Assembly: GCF_042687825.1 (NCBI RefSeq)
Contig: NZ_JBHUQE010000023.1
Location: forward strand, 1 to 41,404
DNA from: Sedimentitalea sp042687825
Lineage (GTDB): Bacteria > Pseudomonadota > Alphaproteobacteria > Rhodobacterales > Rhodobacteraceae
Reading direction: 5' to 3'
DNA: 41,404 nt
Shown: piece after piece, positions 8,452-16,455 of the stretch
Layout: every line of letters begins with the position of its first letter
Numbering within the stretch: position 1 is the stretch's first letter
Notes under the pieces: model-generated
Told to the model about the DNA's origin: nothing
The model's input: only the letters and a program-made list of their open reading frames with translations
Database searches by the model: none
Translations under genes and position numbers: made by a program

Positions 8452-9771
8452 GTGTCCCTGAAACGCGCCTTTCTGGACCGCTCCGCCCGGATCGGGGTCA
8501 TCGGTCTGGGCTATGTCGGGCTGCCGCTGGCGGTGACGGCCGCACAGCGCGGGTTTCACGTCACCGGCTTTGACATCGACCCGGCCAAGATGGACCGGCT
8601 GGCCGCACAGGACAGCTATATCGATGCGGTTCCGGATGATGCGCTGGCGGCGTTGGCCGGGACCGGGCGGTTTGACTGGACCACCGATTTCGCCCGTCTT
8701 GCGACATGTCAGGCGATCCTGATCTGCGTGCCGACACCGCTGACGAAGCAGCGCGAACCGGATCTCAGCTTTGTCACCGCCACCGCCCGCGAGATTGCCC
8801 GCCATATCCGTCCCGGCACTCTGGTGGTGCTGGAATCCACCACCTATCCCGGCACCACCGACGAGGTGCTGGCGCCGATCCTGGCCGAAACGGGGCTGAC
8901 ACCGGGTCAGGATATCTTTCTGGGCTTTTCGCCCGAGCGCGAGGATCCGGGCAATGCGCGCTACAATACCGGCACGATCCCCAAGATTGTCGCCGGTGCG
9001 GGCGAGATGGCCGGCGACCTGATCGAATCGCTTTATGCAGGCATCGTCGATCAAGTGGTGCGGGTCTCGACCACGCAGACCGCCGAGGCGGTGAAGATCA
9101 CCGAGAACATCTTTCGCGCCGTCAACATCGCTTTGGTCAACGAGTTGAAACTGGTCTATGACCGCATGGGCATCGATGTCTGGGAGGTGATCGACGGCGC
9201 CGCCACCAAGCCGTTCGGTTTCATGCCGTTTTATCCCGGTCCCGGGCTGGGCGGGCACTGCATCCCGATCGATCCGTTCTATCTGACCTGGAAGGCGCGC
9301 GAATACGAGGTGCCGACACGGTTCATCGAACTGGCGGGCGAGATCAACACCGCGATGCCGACCCATGTGATCGACCGGCTGCGCGAGATCGTCGACCGCG
9401 AGGTTGGCAAGGGGCTGAGCCGGGCGCGCATCCTGCTGGTGGGCATCGCCTATAAAAAGAACGTTGCCGACATGCGCGAAAGCCCGGCGATGCGGCTGCT
9501 GGAACTGCTGGATCAGGCCGGGGCCGGGGTGGATTACATCGATCCGCATGTGCCCGAGATCCCGCCGATGCGCGAATACCGCCAGTTCACCGCGCGCCCC
9601 GCGCTGGACCCGGCAACGCTGGCCCCGGGCCAGTTCGACGCGGTGCTGATTGCAACGGACCATGACGCGGTGGATTATGCCGCGCTGCTGGAACTGGCCT
9701 GCCCGGTGATCGACACCAGAAACGCCATCGCCCGGCGCGGGTTGCCGATGGCGCGGGTGGTCAAGGTTTAA
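8452..9771 (+). CDS. UDP-N-acetylhexosamine 6-dehydrogenase (WbpA/WecC type)
   Basis: A 439-residue nucleotide-sugar dehydrogenase that oxidises the C6 alcohol of a UDP-sugar to a carboxylate with two NAD+, giving a UDP-uronic acid. It shows IGVIGLGYVGLPLA (NAD site), VPTPLT, the ESTTYPGTT block, FSPEREDPGN (the variant seen in WbpA-type UDP-GlcNAc dehydrogenases), and the catalytic cysteine C270 in GLGGHCIPIDP. The C-terminal UDP-binding domain is complete. Start is a GTG at 8452, three bases after the DUF6492 stop; its ribosome-binding site is weak, so coupling to the upstream gene is likely. The convergent VPLPA-CTERM gene ends 8 bases past its stop. UDP-ManNAc as substrate is an alternative and would suit the WecG-type transferase. 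Confidence 0.9.
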   Translation: MSLKRAFLDRSARIGVIGLGYVGLPLAVTAAQRGFHVTGFDIDPAKMDRLAAQDSYIDAVPDDALAALAGTGRFDWTTDFARLATCQAILICVPTPLTKQREPDLSFVTATAREIARHIRPGTLVVLESTTYPGTTDEVLAPILAETGLTPGQDIFLGFSPEREDPGNARYNTGTIPKIVAGAGEMAGDLIESLYAGIVDQVVRVSTTQTAEAVKITENIFRAVNIALVNELKLVYDRMGIDVWEVIDGAATKPFGFMPFYPGPGLGGHCIPIDPFYLTWKAREYEVPTRFIELAGEINTAMPTHVIDRLREIVDREVGKGLSRARILLVGIAYKKNVADMRESPAMRLLELLDQAGAGVDYIDPHVPEIPPMREYRQFTARPALDPATLAPGQFDAVLIATDHDAVDYAALLELACPVIDTRNAIARRGLPMARVVKV

Positions 9772-9778
9772 AGGGGGT

Positions 9779-10438
9779 TCAGCCCGTATTTCGGCCCTTT
9801 TCACAGTCTTTCCGGGCGCGCCGCCGCGCCCCGGCGGCAAAGGTCAGCAACGCCCCCGCCAACAGCGGCGCCCCGGCGGGCAGCGGTACCGAGGTAACCT
9901 CGGTGATGGTCAGATTGGCCAGGTCGAACCGGGCCTGGGGGACCCACCAGAAATAACTGTCCGTGCCCATGGTGCCAGAGCCCGAGATCGCGCCATCCTC
10001 CAGAAAGCGGAACGTGCCGCTGCCCGCGAGGCCGGCGGTCAGGGACCATTCCCGCCCGCCGCCGCCCGAGGCGGCGGTCAGGAACCCGGTCGGATGGAAG
10101 TTTACATATCCGTTCAGGCGAAAATCAGAGCAGAGAAAACCCGAGAAACAGGTCAGGTTGTCACTGAACGGGTGCCCGGTGGCGCTTTCCTGGATTTCAA
10201 AGGCGACGGACCCGATCTGTCCCAGCAAATGCCCCAGCGGATGGAACGCGGCGACAAAGGCGTCATATTCTGCTGTACTGATCGTCGTATCGGCATTGGG
10301 ATCGGCGGGAAGTTTGCTGAGACTTTTGTAGTCGATCGCCGAGCCGACGACATCGAATTCATAGCGGATCGTTCTGGCATCCGCCGGGGTGGAAAACAGC
10401 CCGCACAAAAGCCCGGCCAAAAGAAGAAAACGCAACAT
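9779..10438 (-). CDS. VPLPA-CTERM sorting domain-containing secreted protein with EF-hand loop
   Basis: A 219-residue secreted protein and the obvious local substrate of XrtD. An N-terminal signal peptide (hydrophobic residues 3-17, probable cleavage after ADA near residue 21) is followed by a beta-rich domain. At the C-terminus come VPLPAG (184-189), a hydrophobic helix and the basic stop-transfer RRRARK, the full tripartite sorting signal. A 9-residue charged tail follows, slightly longer than usual. Residues 46-57 (DPNADTTISTAE) match a canonical 12-residue EF-hand loop with ligands at D46, N48, D50, T52 and E57. A CFSGFLC pair could form a disulfide. An AAGGGA-like site, AAGGGA, precedes the ATG. 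The function of the mature domain is unknown. Confidence 0.88.
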   Translation of the reverse strand: MLRFLLLAGLLCGLFSTPADARTIRYEFDVVGSAIDYKSLSKLPADPNADTTISTAEYDAFVAAFHPLGHLLGQIGSVAFEIQESATGHPFSDNLTCFSGFLCSDFRLNGYVNFHPTGFLTAASGGGGREWSLTAGLAGSGTFRFLEDGAISGSGTMGTDSYFWWVPQARFDLANLTITEVTSVPLPAGAPLLAGALLTFAAGARRRARKDCEKGRNTG

Positions 10439-10675
10439 CGCTATCCCTTAACAAATAAACAAATCAAAATCCGTCTGATGGCCAATCTAACAAGAGACGG
10501 AACGACGTGTCAGGATGTATTTTTTCAAGGGCTTGCAACCTATCCGACAGCAAACCGGGGCCGCGGCGTCCGGCGGCGCGGCATTTACCGGTTGACAGGA
10601 CCGCCCGTGTTACCGAAGTCCTGCGCCCGATCCCCCGGGCAAAATCACCCGCGGGCAAGGAAACGGGCAGGCGAC

Positions 10676-11134
10676 GTGCAGCAAGACATCGAATTCGTAC
10701 CCTATGATGCCTCGTTTCTGACCCTGTCCCGGGCCTGGCTGAGCGATCCCGAGATCAAGGCGCTGACGATGACGCCGGATTTCAGCCAAGAGGCGCAGGC
10801 CAATTGGTTCGCCAGCCTGCCGGGGCGGCGCGATTATCTGATCTGGGGCGTGCGGTTTGCCGGCCAGCCGGTGGGCGCCTGCGGTCTGAAGGGGATCGCC
10901 GATGGCGCCGGCGAATACTGGGGCTATATCGGCGAGAAATCCTGCTGGGGCAGGGGGGTCGGAACCGGGATGGTCGGGTTTGTCGAGGCGCGGGCGCGCG
11001 AGGCCGGCCTGCAGCGGCTGTGGCTGCGGGTCTGGGACCGGAACGCCCGGGCACGCGGGCTTTATGAAAAGCTCGGCTTTCACCTGGACCGCCGCGAGGG
11101 CGCGGCAGTCATATTGACAAAAACGCTGCTCTGA
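10676..11134 (+). CDS. GNAT family N-acetyltransferase
   Basis: A 152-residue GNAT acetyltransferase. The acetyl-CoA loop is CWGRGVGTGMVGF, and the C-terminal RNARARGLYEKLGFH strand-helix is typical. The frame opens far upstream (10094), but the domain begins at QQDIEFVPYDA, so the GTG at 10676 is chosen, with AAGGAA 13 bases before it. Length then fits the family. It lies 25 bases upstream of the FemAB-like gene on the same strand. A likely role is N-acetylation of an amino sugar precursor, as in many polysaccharide clusters. Protein or small-molecule acetylation cannot be excluded. Confidence 0.82.
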   Translation: MQQDIEFVPYDASFLTLSRAWLSDPEIKALTMTPDFSQEAQANWFASLPGRRDYLIWGVRFAGQPVGACGLKGIADGAGEYWGYIGEKSCWGRGVGTGMVGFVEARAREAGLQRLWLRVWDRNARARGLYEKLGFHLDRREGAAVILTKTLL

Positions 11135-11159
11135 CGCGGCTGACGGACGGATCCTGCCT

Positions 11160-12104
11160 ATGGAAATTCTGCGCTATGGCCCCGAGCATGCAAGCGACTG
11201 GGACAGGTTCATAGACCGCGCCCGCAACGGCACCTTTCTGTTTCGCCGCGGCTATATGGATTATCACGCCGACCGCTTTGCCGATCATTCCCTGATGGCG
11301 ATGTCGGCGGGGAAACTGCTGGCGGTGCTGCCCGCCAACCGGGACGGTGACACGCTGTGGTCGCATCAGGGGCTGACCTATGGCGGCTGGATCTGTGGCG
11401 ACAAGATGCGCGCCGGCGCGATGCTCGAGGTATTCGCGGCGATGACCGACTATCTGGCCGATCTCGGCACGATCGACCGGGTGATCTATAAGGCCGTGCC
11501 GGGGATCTATCACCGCTTGCCGTCGGACGAGGATCTCTATGCGCTGTTTCGCAGCGACGCCCGGCTGATCCGCCGCGACATCGCGACCGCCGTCGTGCCC
11601 GGGGCGCGGCTGCCGGTCCGATCCGGCAAGAAGGGCAATATCAAAAAGGCTGAAAAGGCCGGTGTGATGCTGCGCGCCTCGCCGGACCTGGCGGCCTATC
11701 ACGCGATCCTCAGCGACGTTCTGGCCCGCCATGATGCCACGCCCGTGCACAGCCTGGCGGAACTGGAGCTGCTGATGGGGCGGTTTCCCGACAATATCAG
11801 GCTGTATGGCGCCTATCTGGACGATACCCTGGTCGCGGGGTCGATCCTGTTCGTGACCCCCGAGGTCGCGCATACGCAATATCTGGCGGCCTCGGATACG
11901 GGCCGCGCGATCGGCGCGCTGGACCTGCTGCTGGACGGGCTGATCCGCAGCGAATATGCGGACAAGCGCTATTTCAGCTTCGGGATCTCGACCGAAGAGG
12001 GCGGCACGGTTCTGAATGACGGGCTGATCGCCCAGAAGGAGGGCTTTGGCGGCACCTCCTTTGTGCATGATTTCTATGAGATCCCGATCCGCAGCGCCGG
12101 ATAG
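11160..12104 (+). CDS. FemAB-like GNAT-superfamily acyltransferase
   Basis: A 314-residue protein with the double-GNAT FemAB/acetyltransferase-6 layout: first domain with SHQGLTYGGWI (about residues 68-78), a basic KKGNIKKAEKAG linker, second domain with a VAGSILFVT strand and a FGISTEEGG segment. Proteins of this kind are recurrent partners of exosortase polysaccharide loci (a FemAB-like family is known from XrtA systems) and are thought to transfer an acyl or aminoacyl group. Here a role in decorating the polysaccharide or its amino sugar is plausible. The start is the ATG at 11160 with only a weak ribosome-binding site. Its TAG stop lies inside the left arm of a perfect 10-bp inverted repeat shared with the convergent acyltransferase gene. 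Confidence 0.82.
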   Translation: MEILRYGPEHASDWDRFIDRARNGTFLFRRGYMDYHADRFADHSLMAMSAGKLLAVLPANRDGDTLWSHQGLTYGGWICGDKMRAGAMLEVFAAMTDYLADLGTIDRVIYKAVPGIYHRLPSDEDLYALFRSDARLIRRDIATAVVPGARLPVRSGKKGNIKKAEKAGVMLRASPDLAAYHAILSDVLARHDATPVHSLAELELLMGRFPDNIRLYGAYLDDTLVAGSILFVTPEVAHTQYLAASDTGRAIGALDLLLDGLIRSEYADKRYFSFGISTEEGGTVLNDGLIAQKEGFGGTSFVHDFYEIPIRSAG

Positions 12105-12122
12105 GCACGGCGCTATCCGGCG
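12095..12122. terminator. bidirectional hairpin containing both convergent stop codons
   Basis: CGCCGGATAG (12095-12104) and CTATCCGGCG (12113-12122) form a perfect 10-bp stem around an 8-base loop. The left arm ends with the TAG of the plus-strand FemAB-like gene, and the right arm holds the TAG of the minus-strand acyltransferase gene. There is no T-run, so termination may be Rho-assisted. The stem sequence resembles that of the hairpin at 17811-17846. Confidence 0.6.
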
Positions 12123-13219
12123 GCAACCCGGCGCAGGGGCTTGTGGCGCAGGTTCTGGAACCAGGCCTCAAAGCTGCGGAAGCTGATCTCGGCGATCACG
12201 AAGGTCAGCGCGTAATAGCTGAAAAAGAACAGGCCCGGACCGGTCAGCCCGAAACGGGTAAACACCGCCAGCATCACCCCATGGGCAAAGAGGTGGTAGA
12301 GATAGATGCCATAGCTGACCTGTCCGATGCGCACGATGGGGCGCAGTTTCAGCAGGCCGGCCATGCCGTTATCCTCGCGCACCACCAGGCTGATCAGCGT
12401 CGCGGTCATCAGCCCGTGCACCAGCAGGTTGGGCCATCCGCGCAATGCGCCGGGAAAGGCCGCCAGCGCAAGGATCAGCAACCCGAGGCACAGCCAGGGC
12501 ATCGCCCTGGGACGAAACAGCGGCGCCAGCCGGGCAAAGCCCGTGGGGCTGTTTAGCACCAGCGCGGCGAGCGAGCCCATCAGGATGGCCTCGGTCGCAT
12601 CGCCCAGGCCGATCAGCAGCGGGCCGGCGGGGATCGCGGTGATCCCGAGCCGGTCAAAGACGCCCAGGAACACGAGCAAATGCAGCCCGATCAGGGCCAG
12701 CAGCAGGGCCGGGATCCAGCGCCGCGGCAGCAGCAACAGCAGCGCCGGCCAGATCAGGTAATACTGCTCTTCGACCGACAGCGACCAGGTCGGGTCGAGA
12801 AAACCGATATGTTCGGTCAGGAAGTTGGACAGGAAGAAGATGTAATAGGGGACGAGAGAGAGGGACTCTGTCTGACCTTTCAGCACGATCTCGTTGAACG
12901 CCGCCAATCCGACGACCAGGTAATAGACCGGCAGGATGCGCAGGGCGCGGCGCCAGTAAAAGCCGCGCAGGCTGAACCGCCCTTTGGCCGCCTCTTCGCG
13001 CAAGAGCAGGGTGGTGATCAGAAAGCCGCTGAGCACGAAAAAGAAATCCACTCCGACATGGCCGCGCACGAACAGGATCGAGCGGTCGATCAGGTCTGCA
13101 GAGCCGAGCGTGTGATGCCAGATCACCGCCGAAATGCACAGGAACCGCAACCCGTCCAGGCTGCCGAAATGGCGCGTGGCGAGATAGGTTGCGTGGCCGG
13201 TTTCTGCAGTGGCTCTCAT
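12113..13219 (-). CDS. OafA/YrhL-type acyltransferase 3 family protein
   Basis: A 368-residue polytopic inner-membrane O-acyltransferase, likely O-acetylating the polysaccharide. Signatures are SLDGLRFLC at the N-terminus, WHH (candidate catalytic histidines) in the first helix, DFFFVLSGFLITTLL, and the RRALRILPVYY loop arginines. Around ten hydrophobic helices follow, with no C-terminal SGNH domain, unlike full OafA. The frame opens 23 codons earlier inside the end of the upstream glycosyltransferase gene. The ATG at 13219 leaves a 13-base gap and is preferred. It is last in the four-gene minus-strand operon that begins at 17726. The stand-alone SGNH protein at 30089 could supply the missing extracytoplasmic half. 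Confidence 0.88.
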   Translation of the reverse strand: MRATAETGHATYLATRHFGSLDGLRFLCISAVIWHHTLGSADLIDRSILFVRGHVGVDFFFVLSGFLITTLLLREEAAKGRFSLRGFYWRRALRILPVYYLVVGLAAFNEIVLKGQTESLSLVPYYIFFLSNFLTEHIGFLDPTWSLSVEEQYYLIWPALLLLLPRRWIPALLLALIGLHLLVFLGVFDRLGITAIPAGPLLIGLGDATEAILMGSLAALVLNSPTGFARLAPLFRPRAMPWLCLGLLILALAAFPGALRGWPNLLVHGLMTATLISLVVREDNGMAGLLKLRPIVRIGQVSYGIYLYHLFAHGVMLAVFTRFGLTGPGLFFFSYYALTFVIAEISFRSFEAWFQNLRHKPLRRVAAG

Positions 13220-13232
13220 CGGGGACAACAGG

Positions 13233-14438
13233 CTATTCTTCTTGCCGTTTCGGAGGGAGGATGCCCGCCTTTTGCATGGTGGTTTCAAACCTTGCCAAGA
13301 ACCACTCCGCCGTCAATGCCGCCTGCAGGCGGGTCCGGGCGGTCTCTGCAACACGCCGCCGTGCGCCTTCATCGGCAAGGTAGGGCGCGCAAGCGGCGCT
13401 GAAATCGGAATAGTCCCAGGACACCGGAACATAGGTTTCATGCGGCACAAAGAGATCCGGCAAGGTCGTGACATGCGACATGTCCGGTTTCACCAGGAGA
13501 CATCCGCAAAGCATGGCCTCGAAATCCCGCCAGCATATTTCGCCAAAACCGAAAGGGCTGACACAAAGCCGGCTTCGCAGCATTTCGCGGTAGTATTCCG
13601 CCGGCGGAACACGGTCGGTCGGGGCGTTGATGCGGTATTGGCTCTCAAGAGACCGGATGGCCTGCACGGCCGCGTCCCGCATGGGAAAGGTCCAGAACTC
13701 TTCGGGGACACTGGCACGGCAGAGAAGATCGATATCCCGCTCGATCCCCGAATCGGCGGGCAGGTCCCGCGCCAGATCCGTGATCTTGTCATCAAGCGCG
13801 ATGTTCCAGCCCAGAGCGATCTTCTCGATATCGGCCGCGCCCAGACCGCCGGATACCGGAATGATGTCATCGGCAAAGGACCGGCCGCTGATCCGGTGAA
13901 CATAGTCGGTCAGATTGGATTTGCCCGTCAGAATTGCCGTATAGGCCTGCGGGTCCGTGAAATGATGTTTCTTGATGTAATGGTCACAGGCTGCCAGCAC
14001 TTTGGGCCAGAGTACGGACAAATCATCGTCCCCATCGAAAAACAGGGTCGGTATGCCTGCCTTTTTCGCGCCTCCAAAGACGTGGGACGCAAGCGCCGCG
14101 GCCTCGGCGGCCGGGGTGGAAAAGGCCAGTTTCAATCCGACGGCATGTGTCTTTTGCAGCTGGGCCGGGGTCAGTTTCCAGGCGTCTTCGGCATTCATGA
14201 AGGAAAAGACGATCCCGGTCTGTGAGGCGATCTGACGGCGATGGCGCAGCAGTGGGGCGAATTGCTGCTCGCTGGTATAGGCGATGCCGTCGCTCACGAG
14301 CAGAACATGACGCATGGGATGCTCCGACACCCGGGCATGAACCCTGGCCAGCGCACCGCCAAGTGGCGATCGGGCCAGACGGCGCCGGCCCCGACGCGAA
14401 AACCGCGCGAATGCAGAGGGGAGCCCCGGCGCATTCAT
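13233..14438 (-). CDS. putative GT-B glycosyltransferase
   Basis: A 401-residue protein of glycosyltransferase type. The N-terminal ~40 residues are basic (FSRRGRRRLARS) and could bind the membrane surface. The C-terminal half has LCVSPFGFGEICWRDFEAMLCGCLLVKPDM, resembling the donor-binding segment of CgeB/exostosin-like and GT1-like enzymes: an early glutamate, then an E-A-x-x-x-G-C pattern. No E-x7-E of GT4 type is seen. A purine-rich GGAG lies before the ATG. It sits between the AsnB gene (73 bases) and the acyltransferase gene (13 bases). Which sugar it adds cannot be told. The family assignment is weaker than for the other transferases here. Confidence 0.72.
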   Translation of the reverse strand: MNAPGLPSAFARFSRRGRRRLARSPLGGALARVHARVSEHPMRHVLLVSDGIAYTSEQQFAPLLRHRRQIASQTGIVFSFMNAEDAWKLTPAQLQKTHAVGLKLAFSTPAAEAAALASHVFGGAKKAGIPTLFFDGDDDLSVLWPKVLAACDHYIKKHHFTDPQAYTAILTGKSNLTDYVHRISGRSFADDIIPVSGGLGAADIEKIALGWNIALDDKITDLARDLPADSGIERDIDLLCRASVPEEFWTFPMRDAAVQAIRSLESQYRINAPTDRVPPAEYYREMLRSRLCVSPFGFGEICWRDFEAMLCGCLLVKPDMSHVTTLPDLFVPHETYVPVSWDYSDFSAACAPYLADEGARRRVAETARTRLQAALTAEWFLARFETTMQKAGILPPKRQEE

Positions 14439-14511
14439 GCCGTTCTCTCCGCGCCGCGGGATGCCGAAAGACCAAACCCCCGATACGGTCCTGCGATATG
14501 GCGAAATCCGA

Positions 14512-16455
14512 TCATCCGTTCGTCTCCTCCAGCCAGGCCTGCACCATCAGCACGCTCCACAGCTGGGCACCCCAGTTGAAGCGCCCCGACAGGTGCTGTT
14601 GCCACATGCTCTCGATCACCTGTGGGTCGAAATGGCCTTCGCGGGTCAGGCGCGCGGGGTCCAGCAGGGCGGCGGCCCAGTCTTTCAGCCCGCCCCTCAG
14701 CCACAGGCCGATGGGCACTTCGAACCCCATCTTGGGCCGTTCGATCAGATGTTTGGGGACATGGCGATAGAGCACCTGGCGCAGCGCCCATTTCTGCACG
14801 TTACCGCGCAGCTTCATGTCCTGCGGCAGGGCCCAGGCGAATTCGGCCACCCGGTGATCCAGCAGCGGCGCGCGGCTTTCCAGCGCCACCGCCATGGTGG
14901 CGCGGTCGACCTTGGCCAGGATGTCGTCGACCATATAGGTCAGCATGTCCAGCTGCATCATCCGTTCGAGATCGCCCAACGCTCCCCGCGGCGGCAGATG
15001 ATCGGCCAGCAGGCTCGGCGGGGTCGCGGCACCGGGCACCGCCGCCTCGGGAAAGCGCCAGACCGAGACCATGGTGCGGTGCAGCGCCGCCAGATCGGGC
15101 TGGCGCGCGTAATTGGCCAGCCGGTGCAGGCGCTGGCCGATCGGCTCTTTGCCCTGGGGCGTCGGGATCAGCGGTGCCAGCGCCCGGGTCAGCAGGCCGG
15201 CGGGCAGGGCGCGGACGGCCCCGGCCCCCAGGCTGCGCAGCGGTGCCGGCATCCGGCTGAGCGCGCGGCGCAGTTTCAGCGCGTGGCCATAGCGGCCATA
15301 GCCGCAAAACAGCTCGTCCCCGCCATCGCCCGACAGCGAGACGGTGACATGCCGCCGCGCCAGTTCGGCGACCAGATAGGTGGGAATCTGCGAGCTGTCG
15401 GCAAAGGGTTCGTCGTAAATCCGCGGCAGGCGCGGGATCACGTCGCGCAGCTCCTGGTCGGACACATAGAGATCGGTGTGATGGGTGCCCAGATGATCCG
15501 CCACGCCGCGGGCGAACTCGGCCTCGTTATAGCGCGCCTCGTGAAAGCCGATCGAAAAGGTGTGCACCGGCCGGTCCGACAGGTGCTGCATCAGCGCCAC
15601 CACGGTCGAACTGTCGATGCCGCCCGACAGAAAGGCGCCCAGGGGCACATCCGACATCATCTGCTGGCCGACCGCGTCCAGCAGCAGGGTTTCCAGCGCA
15701 TCGACGGTCTGGGTATCCGACATGCGGGGCGGTTTTTCCGCCGCCGCGATTGCTGCGCCGTCCCAATAGCGGGCGCGCTGCGGCTCGGGACGCTTCAGCG
15801 AGACGGTGACGATCTCGCCCGGGCGCGCCTTGGCGATGCCGGCATAGATCGAGCGGTCCTCGCCGACATTGCCGTGGCGCAGCACCTCGATCAGGCTGCT
15901 TTTTGCGATCTCGCCGGCAAAGGCGGGATGCTGCCGCAGCGCCTTGAGTTCCGAACCGAAAAGAAAGGCGCGGTCCGGGCCCGTGCCCTGCCAGCCGTAA
16001 TAGAGCGGTTTTTCCCCCAGCCGGTCGCGCACCAGGCGCAGGGTCCGGGTCTCCCGGTCCCAGAGGCCAAAGGCGAACATGCCGACGGTTCTTGCCAGAG
16101 TGTCTTCCAGACCCCAGGCGTCGATCCCGGCCAGCAGGGCTTCGGTATCGGATGTGCCGCGCCAGGCCGGGGCGCGGCCCTGGTCCTCAAGTTCGGCGCG
16201 CAGGCGGCGGTGATTGTAAATCTCGCCGTTGAAGGTCAGCATGTAGCGGCCCGAGGGCGAGACCATCGGCTGATGCCCCGTGGGGGTCAGATCGACGATG
16301 GCCAGACGCAGATGGCCAAGCGCGATCCCGGCCGCCGCATCGCACCAGTGGCCCTGGGAATCCGGGCCGCGATGGGCGATCGCCCGCATCATCGCGGTGA
16401 CGATCGCCTCGGCCCCCGGCGCGGGGGGGGCGAGAAATCCGGTGATCCCGCACAT
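14512..16455 (-). CDS. asnB: glutamine-hydrolysing asparagine-synthase-type amidotransferase
   Basis: A 647-residue two-domain enzyme. The N-terminal class-II glutaminase begins MCGITGF with nucleophile Cys2 exposed on removal of Met1, followed by AHRGPDSQG, HLRLAIVDL and FNGEIYNH. The synthetase domain has the ATP-pyrophosphatase loop LSGGIDSSTVVAL. Its ATG overlaps the preceding GT4 stop (TGATG), so it is translated with that gene. Asn synthetase would be an odd neighbour; amidotransferases of this family are recurrent in exosortase/polysaccharide loci and in O-antigen clusters (WbpS type), where they are thought to convert a uronic acid carboxylate to the amide. A UDP-uronate-forming dehydrogenase is present at 8452. 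True asparagine synthesis remains possible. Confidence 0.88.
   Translation of the reverse strand: MCGITGFLAPPAPGAEAIVTAMMRAIAHRGPDSQGHWCDAAAGIALGHLRLAIVDLTPTGHQPMVSPSGRYMLTFNGEIYNHRRLRAELEDQGRAPAWRGTSDTEALLAGIDAWGLEDTLARTVGMFAFGLWDRETRTLRLVRDRLGEKPLYYGWQGTGPDRAFLFGSELKALRQHPAFAGEIAKSSLIEVLRHGNVGEDRSIYAGIAKARPGEIVTVSLKRPEPQRARYWDGAAIAAAEKPPRMSDTQTVDALETLLLDAVGQQMMSDVPLGAFLSGGIDSSTVVALMQHLSDRPVHTFSIGFHEARYNEAEFARGVADHLGTHHTDLYVSDQELRDVIPRLPRIYDEPFADSSQIPTYLVAELARRHVTVSLSGDGGDELFCGYGRYGHALKLRRALSRMPAPLRSLGAGAVRALPAGLLTRALAPLIPTPQGKEPIGQRLHRLANYARQPDLAALHRTMVSVWRFPEAAVPGAATPPSLLADHLPPRGALGDLERMMQLDMLTYMVDDILAKVDRATMAVALESRAPLLDHRVAEFAWALPQDMKLRGNVQKWALRQVLYRHVPKHLIERPKMGFEVPIGLWLRGGLKDWAAALLDPARLTREGHFDPQVIESMWQQHLSGRFNWGAQLWSVLMVQAWLEETNG

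Noticed and set aside
7465..9840. 791-codon minus-strand open frame
   Set aside because: It is antisense to the DUF6492 and dehydrogenase genes, which have full family motifs; its translation is His/Arg/Gln-rich shadow sequence.
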